Shown in pieces: positions 1 to 7,237 of a DNA stretch of 64,000 bases. The stretch lies in contig NZ_LELK01000001.1 of the NCBI RefSeq assembly GCF_001039475.1, positions 1,576,819 to 1,640,818 on the forward strand. The letters are read 5' to 3'. Below the pieces are notes generated by a model. That model was not told where the DNA came from. It did not search any database and saw only the letters and a list, made by a program, of their open reading frames with translations. This DNA comes from Guptibacillus hwajinpoensis. Lineage in GTDB: Bacteria; Bacillota; Bacilli; Bacillales; Guptibacillaceae. Position 1 is the stretch's first letter. Each line of letters begins with the position of its first letter. The translations under genes were made by a program, and so were the position numbers.

Positions 1-402
1 ACCTTTGCCCTGTTTGACCATATAAGGCATAGCTGCCTGAGCACAATAGAAGACGCCATTCACGTTTACATCCATCACTTTCTTAAAATCTTCACTGCTC
101 ATCTTATGAAGCATGCTATCTTTTGTTATTCCGGCATTGTTAACGAGAATATCAATTCTGCCATAGACATCTGCAATTTCTTTCATCGTATGTTGAACGT
201 CTTGTTCATTAGCAACATTTAGACGAAAGAACTTAACGTGATATCCTTCTGACTGAAGCTCTTCAGCTTTCTGCCTTCCTAGTTCTTCGTTAAAATCTAC
301 GATCGAAACCTGAGCACCTTCTTGAGCAAAACGTTCCGTTGCTGCAAAACCAATCCCGTTCGCACCACCTGTGATTACAGCTACCTTACTTTGAAGCCTC
401 AT
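1..402 (-). CDS. SDR family oxidoreductase, FabG-like (3' end outside window)
   Basis: This is the N-terminal 134 codons of a short-chain dehydrogenase; the C-terminal part, including the catalytic Tyr-x3-Lys, lies beyond the left edge. The Rossmann cofactor motif TGGANGIG is at residues 11-18 and the NNAG motif near residue 92, followed by a stretch (DSMLHKMSSEDF) typical of FabG and acetoacetyl-CoA reductases. The ATG at 400-402 is preceded by an AGGAG ribosome binding site. It is the last visible gene of the minus-strand operon that begins with the ABC importer, separated from the hydrolase gene by a 150-bp nested inverted repeat. The acyl-type context suggests a 3-oxoacyl or 3-hydroxyacyl substrate; that is an inference. 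Confidence 0.85.
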   Translation of the reverse strand, partial: MRLQSKVAVITGGANGIGFAATERFAQEGAQVSIVDFNEELGRQKAEELQSEGYHVKFFRLNVANEQDVQHTMKEIADVYGRIDILVNNAGITKDSMLHKMSSEDFKKVMDVNVNGVFYCAQAAMPYMVKQGKG

Positions 403-423
403 CCAGTCCACTCCTATTCTTTA

Positions 424-576
424 GGCTATGTTAATGAACAATGTTGATTTTGGGCTCATTTACGCACTGCGGTGACCAATCGCTTCGAGCAAATTCATTT
501 GCTCAGGCGAGTGAAACTAAGGTTTCACTCGAATGAGCCAAAAATCGAGAAATCAACAATATGAGTTAACATAGCC
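424..576. repeat. Nested imperfect inverted repeat between hydrolase and SDR genes
   Basis: Outer arms GGCTATGTTAA (424-434) and TTAACATAGCC (566-576) are followed inwards by GTTGATTT (443-450)/AAATCAAC (550-557) and GGCTCATT (453-460)/AATGAGCC (532-539). Two small perfect hairpins sit in the centre: GAGCAAAT-TC-ATTTGCTC (487-504) and CGAGTGAAAC-TAAG-GTTTCACTCG (508-531). The right outer arm contains the stop codon of the hydrolase gene. It could be a MITE/REP-like insertion or an mRNA-stabilising intercistronic structure; no U-tract follows, so a simple terminator is unlikely. Confidence 0.7.
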
Positions 577-1474
577 ATTCTTTAAGAAAATCAGCAATGA
601 TCACATTCAATTGTTCAATATCGTCAACAAAAGGAGAGTGACCAGATTCACGTAGTTCTTTGAACGTTGCGTTTTCACCTAGATCCTCTATGATCTCCTC
701 GGCCATTTTCTTACTAATAACAAGATCGTGCTCACCTCTTAGAACAAGTACAGGAATAGAGATATTCCGAGCCTGATTTGTTCCATTAGAAAGCCCGTTA
801 TGAACAGAACTAATATTAAAGGTATTTAAAGCGTGGTAAACATCCGCAAGATTTCGCTGTGTTCTCATATCATCGACATACGCATCGTATTTGGTCTCGC
901 TAGGTTTGTGATGGGTATAAATAAGCGAATTCCAAATGGTTTTAAGAAGATCGCGATTATTCGTATCATAAGCTTGTTGTATTGGTATTGTTCTTGTTGG
1001 ATCTTTCTCCACTTCTTCAATGGTTTCTAACCTTTGATCTAAGTTCGGTGTACCGTCCGAATGCGTCGCAAAGAATGGATAGCCTCTTGTCGATGCAGAA
1101 CCAACAAGAACGAGCTTTTCGCAATAACCTGGGTATTGTGTTTCAAACTGCATACAAACTGCCCCACCAGTAGACCACCCAATTAACGAGAAATTCTTTA
1201 AGTTCATCTCATCCACAAATAGCTTCAGGTCTTCTGCAAAATCCTGAATGGAATTAATCCTTTTCTTATAGGAGGATTCACCGAATCCCCTCATATCGAT
1301 TGCAATGAGCGTATAAGCTTCTGAGAACGTCTCGAAAAAAAGATCCCAATGTGTGGATGAAGTCATATTCCCATGAACTAGTAGAATCGTTTCCTCTCCA
1401 CCGTCTCGTTTTCTATATCCCATTTCTTCGCCATTCGAAAGCTGAATTTTTTTAACGGTTGGTATTGTAATCAC
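566..1474 (-). CDS. Alpha/beta hydrolase
   Basis: A 302-residue alpha/beta-hydrolase-fold enzyme. The oxyanion-hole HGNM is at residues 34-37, the nucleophile elbow GWSTG puts Ser at 101, and Asp250 (RGEHD) and His279 (ESGHS) complete the triad. It starts with GTG overlapping the stop of the upstream FabH-like gene (GTGA), with a GAGGAGG ribosome binding site inside that gene, so the two are translationally coupled. Family members cleave esters, thioesters or C-C bonds; the neighbouring condensing enzyme and SDR suggest an acyl or beta-keto substrate, but the actual one cannot be read from the sequence. Its stop codon lies in the arm of an inverted repeat. Confidence 0.85.
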   Translation of the reverse strand: MITIPTVKKIQLSNGEEMGYRKRDGGEETILLVHGNMTSSTHWDLFFETFSEAYTLIAIDMRGFGESSYKKRINSIQDFAEDLKLFVDEMNLKNFSLIGWSTGGAVCMQFETQYPGYCEKLVLVGSASTRGYPFFATHSDGTPNLDQRLETIEEVEKDPTRTIPIQQAYDTNNRDLLKTIWNSLIYTHHKPSETKYDAYVDDMRTQRNLADVYHALNTFNISSVHNGLSNGTNQARNISIPVLVLRGEHDLVISKKMAEEIIEDLGENATFKELRESGHSPFVDDIEQLNVIIADFLKEWLC

Positions 1475-2493
1475 GTTAATCCCTCCTCGGTTCCCCAGAT
1501 CATTGTTGTCGCTCCCCAGGCATACCCAATTCCCGCTGATACTAGCACAACAACGTCTCCTGATTTAATTTTCCCTCGCTCCTCCGCCAACTTTAATGAT
1601 AGAATCTGATCGATCTGACCAATATGCCCGTATTCTTCTAAGTAAATGGAATGATTTTCGGTTAAGCCTAGTTTTCGCAAAACAAAGTCATGTGCTGATT
1701 TCTTCATATGTAGCATCGCAACATATGAAATATCACTCTCTTCTTTTCCACTCTTATGAAGAGATTTTCGAATAACGGACAAGAAGTTATCCATCGATTT
1801 TTGCTCAAGGCGTTTCTTCATTCCTACAGGATCAATGACATCTAGTCGATTAGTGCCTAATTCTAGCTCACGAATTGTAATCGGATTTTTCGTACCACCT
1901 GCTGTAACGACAACGTCCTCCGAGAAAGAGCCATCAGTCATGATATGAGACTCTAAAAGCATGTTTTTGTTATTACCTTTTTGTAAAATAAGTGCGCCTC
2001 CGCCTGCTCCAAGGTTCAACATAAAGCGAGTTCGTTCATTCGAGTAATCGATAAAGTCCCCATTTCGATAACCACCTGCGAGAAGGACGGTTTTGATATC
2101 GTCGTCAGTTAACATCAAGCTTTTCGCAAGTTTCAGAGCCATGATCGTCGTCCCGCACCTAAGCGCCGTATCAAATCCCCAAGCATGGTGGGCCCCGATC
2201 GCTTCCTGGGTCTTAAGTGCTGCAGTCCACAGCGGATACTCTTTGTATTCTTCTCCAATATAAATCACAAGATCGATGTCTTTCCCTGTCATTCCAGCTT
2301 CTTTTAGTGCCCTTTCTGCAGCTCTAATTCCCATTTCACACGTGTGATCATCTTGACCAGGAACTGCTTTTCGTTTAATACCCAACTTTGTTTCCACTAC
2401 AGCAATTGGAAGATTCGCTTTTTCAGCAATCTCTTGACCAGTGATATACGTTTCTGGAATGTAAACTCCTGTACTGACGACACCTATACTCAT
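1471..2493 (-). CDS. FabH-like (KAS III family) condensing enzyme with altered active site
   Basis: A thiolase-fold protein of 340 residues, the usual length of 3-oxoacyl-ACP synthase III. The nucleophilic Cys is present at 113 (ALRCGTT). The rest of the canonical Cys-His-Asn triad is changed: the His region reads MLHMKKSAHD (His262 probably equals the FabH His, but the QAN that follows is lost), and the YGN motif is YGH at 288-290, placing His where Asn is expected. The C-terminal glycine-rich segment (SAGIGYAWG) is conserved. It therefore probably acts as an acyltransferase, thiolase-like or acyl-CoA-processing enzyme rather than the housekeeping fatty acid initiator. It lies 8 bp after livM and overlaps the hydrolase gene. 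Confidence 0.8.
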   Translation of the reverse strand: MSIGVVSTGVYIPETYITGQEIAEKANLPIAVVETKLGIKRKAVPGQDDHTCEMGIRAAERALKEAGMTGKDIDLVIYIGEEYKEYPLWTAALKTQEAIGAHHAWGFDTALRCGTTIMALKLAKSLMLTDDDIKTVLLAGGYRNGDFIDYSNERTRFMLNLGAGGGALILQKGNNKNMLLESHIMTDGSFSEDVVVTAGGTKNPITIRELELGTNRLDVIDPVGMKKRLEQKSMDNFLSVIRKSLHKSGKEESDISYVAMLHMKKSAHDFVLRKLGLTENHSIYLEEYGHIGQIDQILSLKLAEERGKIKSGDVVVLVSAGIGYAWGATTMIWGTEEGLT

Positions 2494-2501
2494 TACTTCA
2501 C

Positions 2502-3506
2502 CTACCCTGCGATTCGCTTATTCTTGTTATTGGTCTCTACCTTCGAAGGACGTTTTTTCTTCCACCTTATCTCTTTAACCGTTCCAACAATTCCTTTTGG
2601 AAAGAACATAACTGCTAGAATATACAAGATTCCAAAGAAGATGATCCAGCGCTCAAAAATGACATATGACTTTCCAAGCTCGCTTAACCAGTGGTGAGAC
2701 ACCTCAATTATAGCCGCTCCGATAATAGGACCGATCAACGTTCCAACACCGCCGAGAATTGTCATCAAAAGCGCGTCAAGAGTAACATCAAGCGCAAACA
2801 CACTCGTGTTAACAAATCTAAGCGACAGCACATACAAAGAACCTGAAAGGCTGGCGATCACACCAGCAACCACACTCGAAATTAACTTGTAATGGATTGT
2901 TTTAAAGCCAAGTGACTGGGTACGCGCTTCATTTTCTCGTACGGCCAGGAGTACTTTACCCATCGGTGAATTCGTTAATCTCATAAGAAAGAAGAACACA
3001 GCTACCATTAAGATGAGACAGATGAGGTAAAAGGAAAGACGATCTCTCATCACATCCGGCACCCTAAATGTAAATCCATCATTTCCAAGTGTAAGAGAGC
3101 GCCATTTCTCCGCTACTACTAGAAACAATCCAGCAAGCGCAAGGGTTAGCATAGCGTAAAAATGATTACTAAGCCTGAGCGTTAGCAGTCCTACAAAGTA
3201 ACTTACGATTGCAGCAACGACCATTCCTACCGCGATCGAAACGAGTAACCACAACATGGTTGGCTCGAATCGACTAAGCAACACGCCTGTTGAGTAAGCA
3301 CCTATTCCAAAGAACATCGCATGCCCAAACGAAACGATCCCAGTATAGCCGAGTAACAAATCATAGCTCATTGCAAAAATGGCGAGGATAAAAATTTGCG
3401 TGATCATAATCATTAGGCTTCTAGAGTCGTTAACAAATGGCAAAAGAATAAGCGCAGCACTACTAATGAGAACCCAAACTGGACTTTTATTGAAATGCTT
3501 TAACAT
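2502..3506 (-). CDS. livM: Branched-chain amino acid-type ABC transporter permease LivM
   Basis: Integral membrane permease of the HAAT (LivM) type with about nine to ten hydrophobic segments and the conserved GYTGIVSFGHAMFFGIGAY stretch near the N-terminus. A longer reading frame opens at 3524, but the AAAGGGG ribosome binding site, which overlaps the livH stop codon, points to the ATG at 3504-3506 (protein starting MLKHFNK), giving 334 residues. The basic tail (KKRPSKVETNNKNKR) is cytoplasmic. It pairs with the upstream LivH to form the channel of the importer. Substrate could be amino acids, but also amides, urea or aromatic/acyl compounds, as is common for this family. Confidence 0.9.
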   Translation of the reverse strand: MLKHFNKSPVWVLISSAALILLPFVNDSRSLMIMITQIFILAIFAMSYDLLLGYTGIVSFGHAMFFGIGAYSTGVLLSRFEPTMLWLLVSIAVGMVVAAIVSYFVGLLTLRLSNHFYAMLTLALAGLFLVVAEKWRSLTLGNDGFTFRVPDVMRDRLSFYLICLILMVAVFFFLMRLTNSPMGKVLLAVRENEARTQSLGFKTIHYKLISSVVAGVIASLSGSLYVLSLRFVNTSVFALDVTLDALLMTILGGVGTLIGPIIGAAIIEVSHHWLSELGKSYVIFERWIIFFGILYILAVMFFPKGIVGTVKEIRWKKKRPSKVETNNKNKRIAG

Positions 3507-3510
3507 TCGC

Positions 3511-4371
3511 TCACCCCTTTGCACCGAATAAACCCTGTGGCCTCACTACTAGAACAACAGCCATCAAGAGCATGTTTACAGCTAATGAAAGATCTGGAAC
3601 AAAATACGTCATGAATGCGCCTGAGAGGCCGATCAGCATTGCTGCGAATAAGGAACCAACAAAGTTTCCCATGCCGCCGATGACAACGACGATAAAAGCG
3701 AGAATGGCAAAGTCCATACCCATCTCGGCGTAAATAACACCTGAATAAGGAGCTAGCAATACTCCCCCTAAAGCAGCCATCGCTGAACCTATCATAAACA
3801 CGAGCATAAATACTTTCTTAATGTTAATTCCAAGTGCCTGCACCATTTCTTTATTCATAACACCCGCTCTAACAGTCAGACCGATTTTGGTGTTCTTTAG
3901 AACATAATGAACGAGAGCAAATACAATAACGCCAACAAGAATGATGAACGCTCGGTACTTAATGATAACCACATCACCTAACTGCCAGCTTCCAGCTAAA
4001 TAGTCTGGAGGGGCTGCTACAATTTGATTTGGTCCAAAGACTACTTTCAACATCTCGGAAAGGACGAGCATGAGACCAAGCGTGATTAAAATTTGCTGAA
4101 CATGATTTCCGTATACTGGTTGGATAATGAAGCGTTCAGTAACATATCCAAGAATGACTCCTGTCAAAACAGCTCCAACAATTGCAGTCATAAAGCTTCC
4201 TGTCATCCCATACACCCAGACACCACAGTAGGCTCCCCAAGCAAAAAGACCGCCATGAGCGAAATTCAAAACATCCATTAAGCCAAAGATAAGCGTTAAT
4301 CCCGCTGCTAGTAGAAAAATCAACATTCCAGTCGCGAGTCCATTTACCATTAAATTCAAAAGAAGATCCAT
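3511..4371 (-). CDS. livH: Branched-chain amino acid-type ABC transporter permease LivH
   Basis: A 286-residue LivH-type permease with about eight membrane segments. The family landmarks GLTLIFGLMDVLNFAHGGLFAWGAY near the N-terminus and the C-terminal NMLLMAVVLVVRPQGLFG are both visible. An AGAGGTGGG ribosome binding site precedes the ATG. It sits 15 bp after livF and its stop codon overlaps the ribosome binding site of livM, so the permease genes are tightly coupled. Confidence 0.92.
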   Translation of the reverse strand: MDLLLNLMVNGLATGMLIFLLAAGLTLIFGLMDVLNFAHGGLFAWGAYCGVWVYGMTGSFMTAIVGAVLTGVILGYVTERFIIQPVYGNHVQQILITLGLMLVLSEMLKVVFGPNQIVAAPPDYLAGSWQLGDVVIIKYRAFIILVGVIVFALVHYVLKNTKIGLTVRAGVMNKEMVQALGINIKKVFMLVFMIGSAMAALGGVLLAPYSGVIYAEMGMDFAILAFIVVVIGGMGNFVGSLFAAMLIGLSGAFMTYFVPDLSLAVNMLLMAVVLVVRPQGLFGAKG

Positions 4372-4386
4372 GTTCCCACCTCTTTT

Positions 4387-5094
4387 CTATGCGATCCCTA
4401 AGTATTTGCGTTTTAACTCCTCGTTTTCTGCAAGTTCCTTCATGTTTCCTGTTCCTACACTTCTTCCATCATCAATAATGTAGTAGGTATCTCCAACGCC
4501 TAGCGCCATTCTGAAATTTTGTTCCACAAGAACAATTGTCGTTTCATCCTTCATTTCCATTATCGATTCCATCACCTTTTCAACAACGATAGGGGCAAGA
4601 CCCTTACTAGGTTCATCAATGAGTAAAAGCTCATTTTTATTAAGATAGGCCCTCGCAATCGAAAGCATCTGCTTTTGACCCCCGCTTAAATACCCACCCT
4701 GCTTTTTCCAATATGTTTTCAAATCAGGGAATAACGTGAGGATTTTGTCCATTCGGGCAAGCGTCTCTTCATCCTGCTTCTGCATCGCAATTTTCATATT
4801 TTCTTCTACTGTAAGTTCGCCAAAAATCCCCTGATCCTCTGGAACAAAGCCAATTCCACGGTTGGCAATATGATAGGTTGCAAGCTTTGAAATATCTTTT
4901 CCGTTATACGTAATTTGACCGTCCGATATAGGATTCAGTCCCATAATAGATCGTAGGGAAGTTGTTTTCCCTGCTCCATTTCGTCCGAGTAGAACAGTAA
5001 CTTCTCCTTTTCTAACCTGAAACGATACGCCTTGGAGGATATGATACTGCCCTATATACGTCTGAATTTCGTTAACCTCAAGCAGTGTGGTCAT
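4387..5094 (-). CDS. livF: ABC transporter ATP-binding protein LivF
   Basis: A 235-residue cytoplasmic ATPase of the LivF subgroup. Walker A GRNGAGKT is at about residues 38-45, the signature LSGGQKQ near 136, and Walker B LLLIDEPSKGLAP directly after; the SKGLAP ending is diagnostic for LivF rather than LivG. The gene overlaps the 3' end of livG by 17 bp and has an AGGAGGG ribosome binding site. It should energise the LivH/LivM channel together with LivG. Confidence 0.93.
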   Translation of the reverse strand: MTTLLEVNEIQTYIGQYHILQGVSFQVRKGEVTVLLGRNGAGKTTSLRSIMGLNPISDGQITYNGKDISKLATYHIANRGIGFVPEDQGIFGELTVEENMKIAMQKQDEETLARMDKILTLFPDLKTYWKKQGGYLSGGQKQMLSIARAYLNKNELLLIDEPSKGLAPIVVEKVMESIMEMKDETTIVLVEQNFRMALGVGDTYYIIDDGRSVGTGNMKELAENEELKRKYLGIA

Positions 5095-5842
5095 CGTATA
5101 ACCCTCCTAGATAAGCATTCTGTACCGTTTCATTGTTCATGATTTCCTGTGGCGATCCTTCTTCAAGTAACCTGCCATTGAACAGGACAATAATTCGATC
5201 TGAAAGATTCATAATCATATCCATCTTGTGTTCAATCAATAGAATCGTTCGATTACCTGACGATTTAATATCCTCGATAATCTTTAAGATCGCAGGAACT
5301 TCCTCTAGCGACATACCTGCTGTTGGCTCATCAAGTAAGAGTAGCTCTGTCTTTAATGCTAGCAGCATGGCAATCTCGAGTTTTCGCTTTTCTCCATGAG
5401 CTAGATTACTTGCAAGTGCGTCAGCCTGTTTAGCCATCATGACCTGTTCTAATAAATAATAAGCTTCTTCGTTCATTTTCTTATACGAACGAAAGTGCTT
5501 AATCATTTGATACCGCACCCCTGCTTGCGATTGAACCGCAAGTCGGACGTTTTCAAGAACTGTTAAGTTCGGAAAAACATTCGTGATTTGAAAAGAACGT
5601 CCTATTCCTTTTCGAGTTCGGATTGTAGAGGGAAGCCTTGTAATGTCTTCATTTTTGAATAGAATGCTCCCTTTTGTAGGTTTAAGCTGACCGCTCAATA
5701 GATTAAACAATGTCGTTTTACCAGCACCATTCGGTCCGATGATTGAAGTAAATGATTTCTCTTCAATTGAGAGATTAATTGAATTGACTGCGACCTGTCC
5801 GCCAAACGCAATCGTTAGATCCTGTGTTTTCAAAATACTCAT
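5078..5842 (-). CDS. livG: ABC transporter ATP-binding protein LivG
   Basis: ATPase partner of LivF, with Walker A GPNGAGKT, a signature region read as LAHGEKRKLEIA (LAHG instead of LSGG, usual in LivG) and Walker B LLLLDEPTAGMS. A reading frame opens at 5863, but the GGGAGGA ribosome binding site lies inside that extension and leads to the ATG at 5840-5842 (protein starting MSILKTQ), giving 254 residues. It is the first transporter gene after the binding-protein gene, from which it is separated by a stable hairpin. Confidence 0.93.
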   Translation of the reverse strand: MSILKTQDLTIAFGGQVAVNSINLSIEEKSFTSIIGPNGAGKTTLFNLLSGQLKPTKGSILFKNEDITRLPSTIRTRKGIGRSFQITNVFPNLTVLENVRLAVQSQAGVRYQMIKHFRSYKKMNEEAYYLLEQVMMAKQADALASNLAHGEKRKLEIAMLLALKTELLLLDEPTAGMSLEEVPAILKIIEDIKSSGNRTILLIEHKMDMIMNLSDRIIVLFNGRLLEEGSPQEIMNNETVQNAYLGGLYDDHTA

Positions 5843-5865
5843 GTTTTCAAATCCTCCCAACATGG

Positions 5866-5902
5866 AAAGGGGCTGCGCTGAAGTTCAGCAACAGCACCTT
5901 TT
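5866..5902 (-). terminator. Intercistronic hairpin between binding-protein gene and livG
   Basis: Minus-strand stem built from AAAGG-GCTG-GCTGA arms around a short ACT loop, about 13 bp stem, without a long U-run. Such hairpins after solute-binding-protein genes usually stabilise the upstream mRNA or partly terminate, giving more binding protein than ATPase. Function here is inferred from position. Confidence 0.5.
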
Positions 5903-5914
5903 CTCATTAGCTCC

Positions 5915-7123
5915 TTAGTTACGAATAGGTGGGGCTGTTTCTTCAGGTGTGAGCTCACGAATGAGCACTGGTACAGGATGGTCAACTCCATCTTGCTTCT
6001 CGAGTTTCACGGCATACATCGTTTGTAGTGCTTGGTGATCTTCTTCACGGAAAGTCATCGTACCTTTAGGCGTTTCAAACGACATACCCTCCATCACATC
6101 AATGAGGCCATCAGCCGTGGCGTCTCCACCTGTTTCCTTTAACGCTTCTACAATCGAAATCGCAGAACTCATTCCACCAGGTGTGAAAAGGTCAGGAAGT
6201 GCTCCGTCATAACGCTTCTTATGTTCGTCAACTAGCCAATCATTAACTTCATTGTCCGGTAAACTATGATAATAGACAGAGAATCCTTCCATTCCAATTA
6301 GCGGTTCCATCGTTTTTAAAGCAGAGATGTCAGGAGCACCCGTCGAAATTTTGATTCCTTTCTCCTGAAGCTTCATGTCACTGATTTGGTTCCAAGGTGA
6401 ATTGGCTCCTGCCCAGATTACAAACAAGTAATCGGGATCTGCTTCAATAATTTTCTGGATATTAGATGTGAAATCAGTCGCGGTTGGATCAGCGTATTCT
6501 TCTAGTACCACTTCAGATCCGAGTTCCTCTGCAGCTTCTTTAAAGGCAGCTACTCCATCGATCCCAAAAGAATAATCAGGTGCAAACGTTGCGATCTTAA
6601 CTCCTTCGCCTCCGATTGCTTTTGCTCCAGCAATCGCATCCTGTGAGGAGTTACGAGCTGTTCTGAAAATATACTCGTTAAACTCTGAACCTGTAATACT
6701 ATCTGCTACCGCAGGTTCAACGATCATGATTCGCTCGTACTCTTCTGCAAGCGGAAGCACAGCGAGCGTATCTCCAGAGCTCGAAGACCCTACAAGAAAA
6801 TCCACTTCATCTTCTTCCAGAAGCTTAGTCGCCTTTTGTACAGCAACTTCTGGTTTGGTTTCAGTATCTTCATAGACCACTTCGATTTTTTTACCTTCTA
6901 CCTCCATTGATCCATCTGTTGCATAATCAAGTCCAAGCTCGAATCCTTGCTTTGTTTGATTCCCATAGGTCTCAAGTGCACCAGTTAATGAAGCAAGCAC
7001 ACCAATTTTAATCGTTTCTTCAGCATCTCCATTCTCCTGTCCAGAAGATTCGGAGTTGGAACTACAGGCACCAAGAACAAGAGACAATGACATTACCATT
7101 GATAAAACCACATTTTTACGCAA
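5915..7123 (-). CDS. ABC transporter substrate-binding lipoprotein (Peripla_BP_6 type)
   Basis: A 402-residue extracytoplasmic receptor for the LivGFHM importer. The signal peptide ends in the lipobox LGAC with Cys20 as lipidation site, followed by a Ser/Gly/Glu-rich linker. The mature part (KIGVLASLTGALETYGNQTKQGFELG) is the standard opening of amino-acid/amide binding proteins. The start is TTG at 7121-7123 behind a GGGGG-rich ribosome binding site; no in-frame ATG has a usable site. The gene begins just after the terminator of the upstream activator gene, so its promoter must lie in the 7124-7200 interval and is likely the target of that activator (inference). Substrate is unknown. Confidence 0.9.
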   Translation of the reverse strand: MRKNVVLSMVMSLSLVLGACSSNSESSGQENGDAEETIKIGVLASLTGALETYGNQTKQGFELGLDYATDGSMEVEGKKIEVVYEDTETKPEVAVQKATKLLEEDEVDFLVGSSSSGDTLAVLPLAEEYERIMIVEPAVADSITGSEFNEYIFRTARNSSQDAIAGAKAIGGEGVKIATFAPDYSFGIDGVAAFKEAAEELGSEVVLEEYADPTATDFTSNIQKIIEADPDYLFVIWAGANSPWNQISDMKLQEKGIKISTGAPDISALKTMEPLIGMEGFSVYYHSLPDNEVNDWLVDEHKKRYDGALPDLFTPGGMSSAISIVEALKETGGDATADGLIDVMEGMSFETPKGTMTFREEDHQALQTMYAVKLEKQDGVDHPVPVLIRELTPEETAPPIRN

Positions 7124-7200
7124 GCATTTCTACCCCCTTTTTCATTCGGTATTGCTATAGGGGTAGCTTACAGGGAGTGAGTTACACAAAAGTTACAAAC

Positions 7201-7236
7201 AAAAAAAGAACCGCTTCATTAGGAGAAAGAAGCGAT
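7201..7236 (-). terminator. Rho-independent terminator of the activator gene
   Basis: On the minus strand, CGCTTC (7229-7234) pairs with GAAGCG (7212-7217), extended by flanking G-U/A-U pairs, and is followed by a run of seven U (7201-7207). It directly follows the stop codon at 7238. Confidence 0.85.
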
Positions 7237-7237
7237 C

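Noticed and set aside
7124-7200. Specific sigma-A promoter for the binding-protein gene
   Set aside because: A TATAGC box is present but no -35 at suitable distance; an activator-dependent promoter is likely but could not be pinned.
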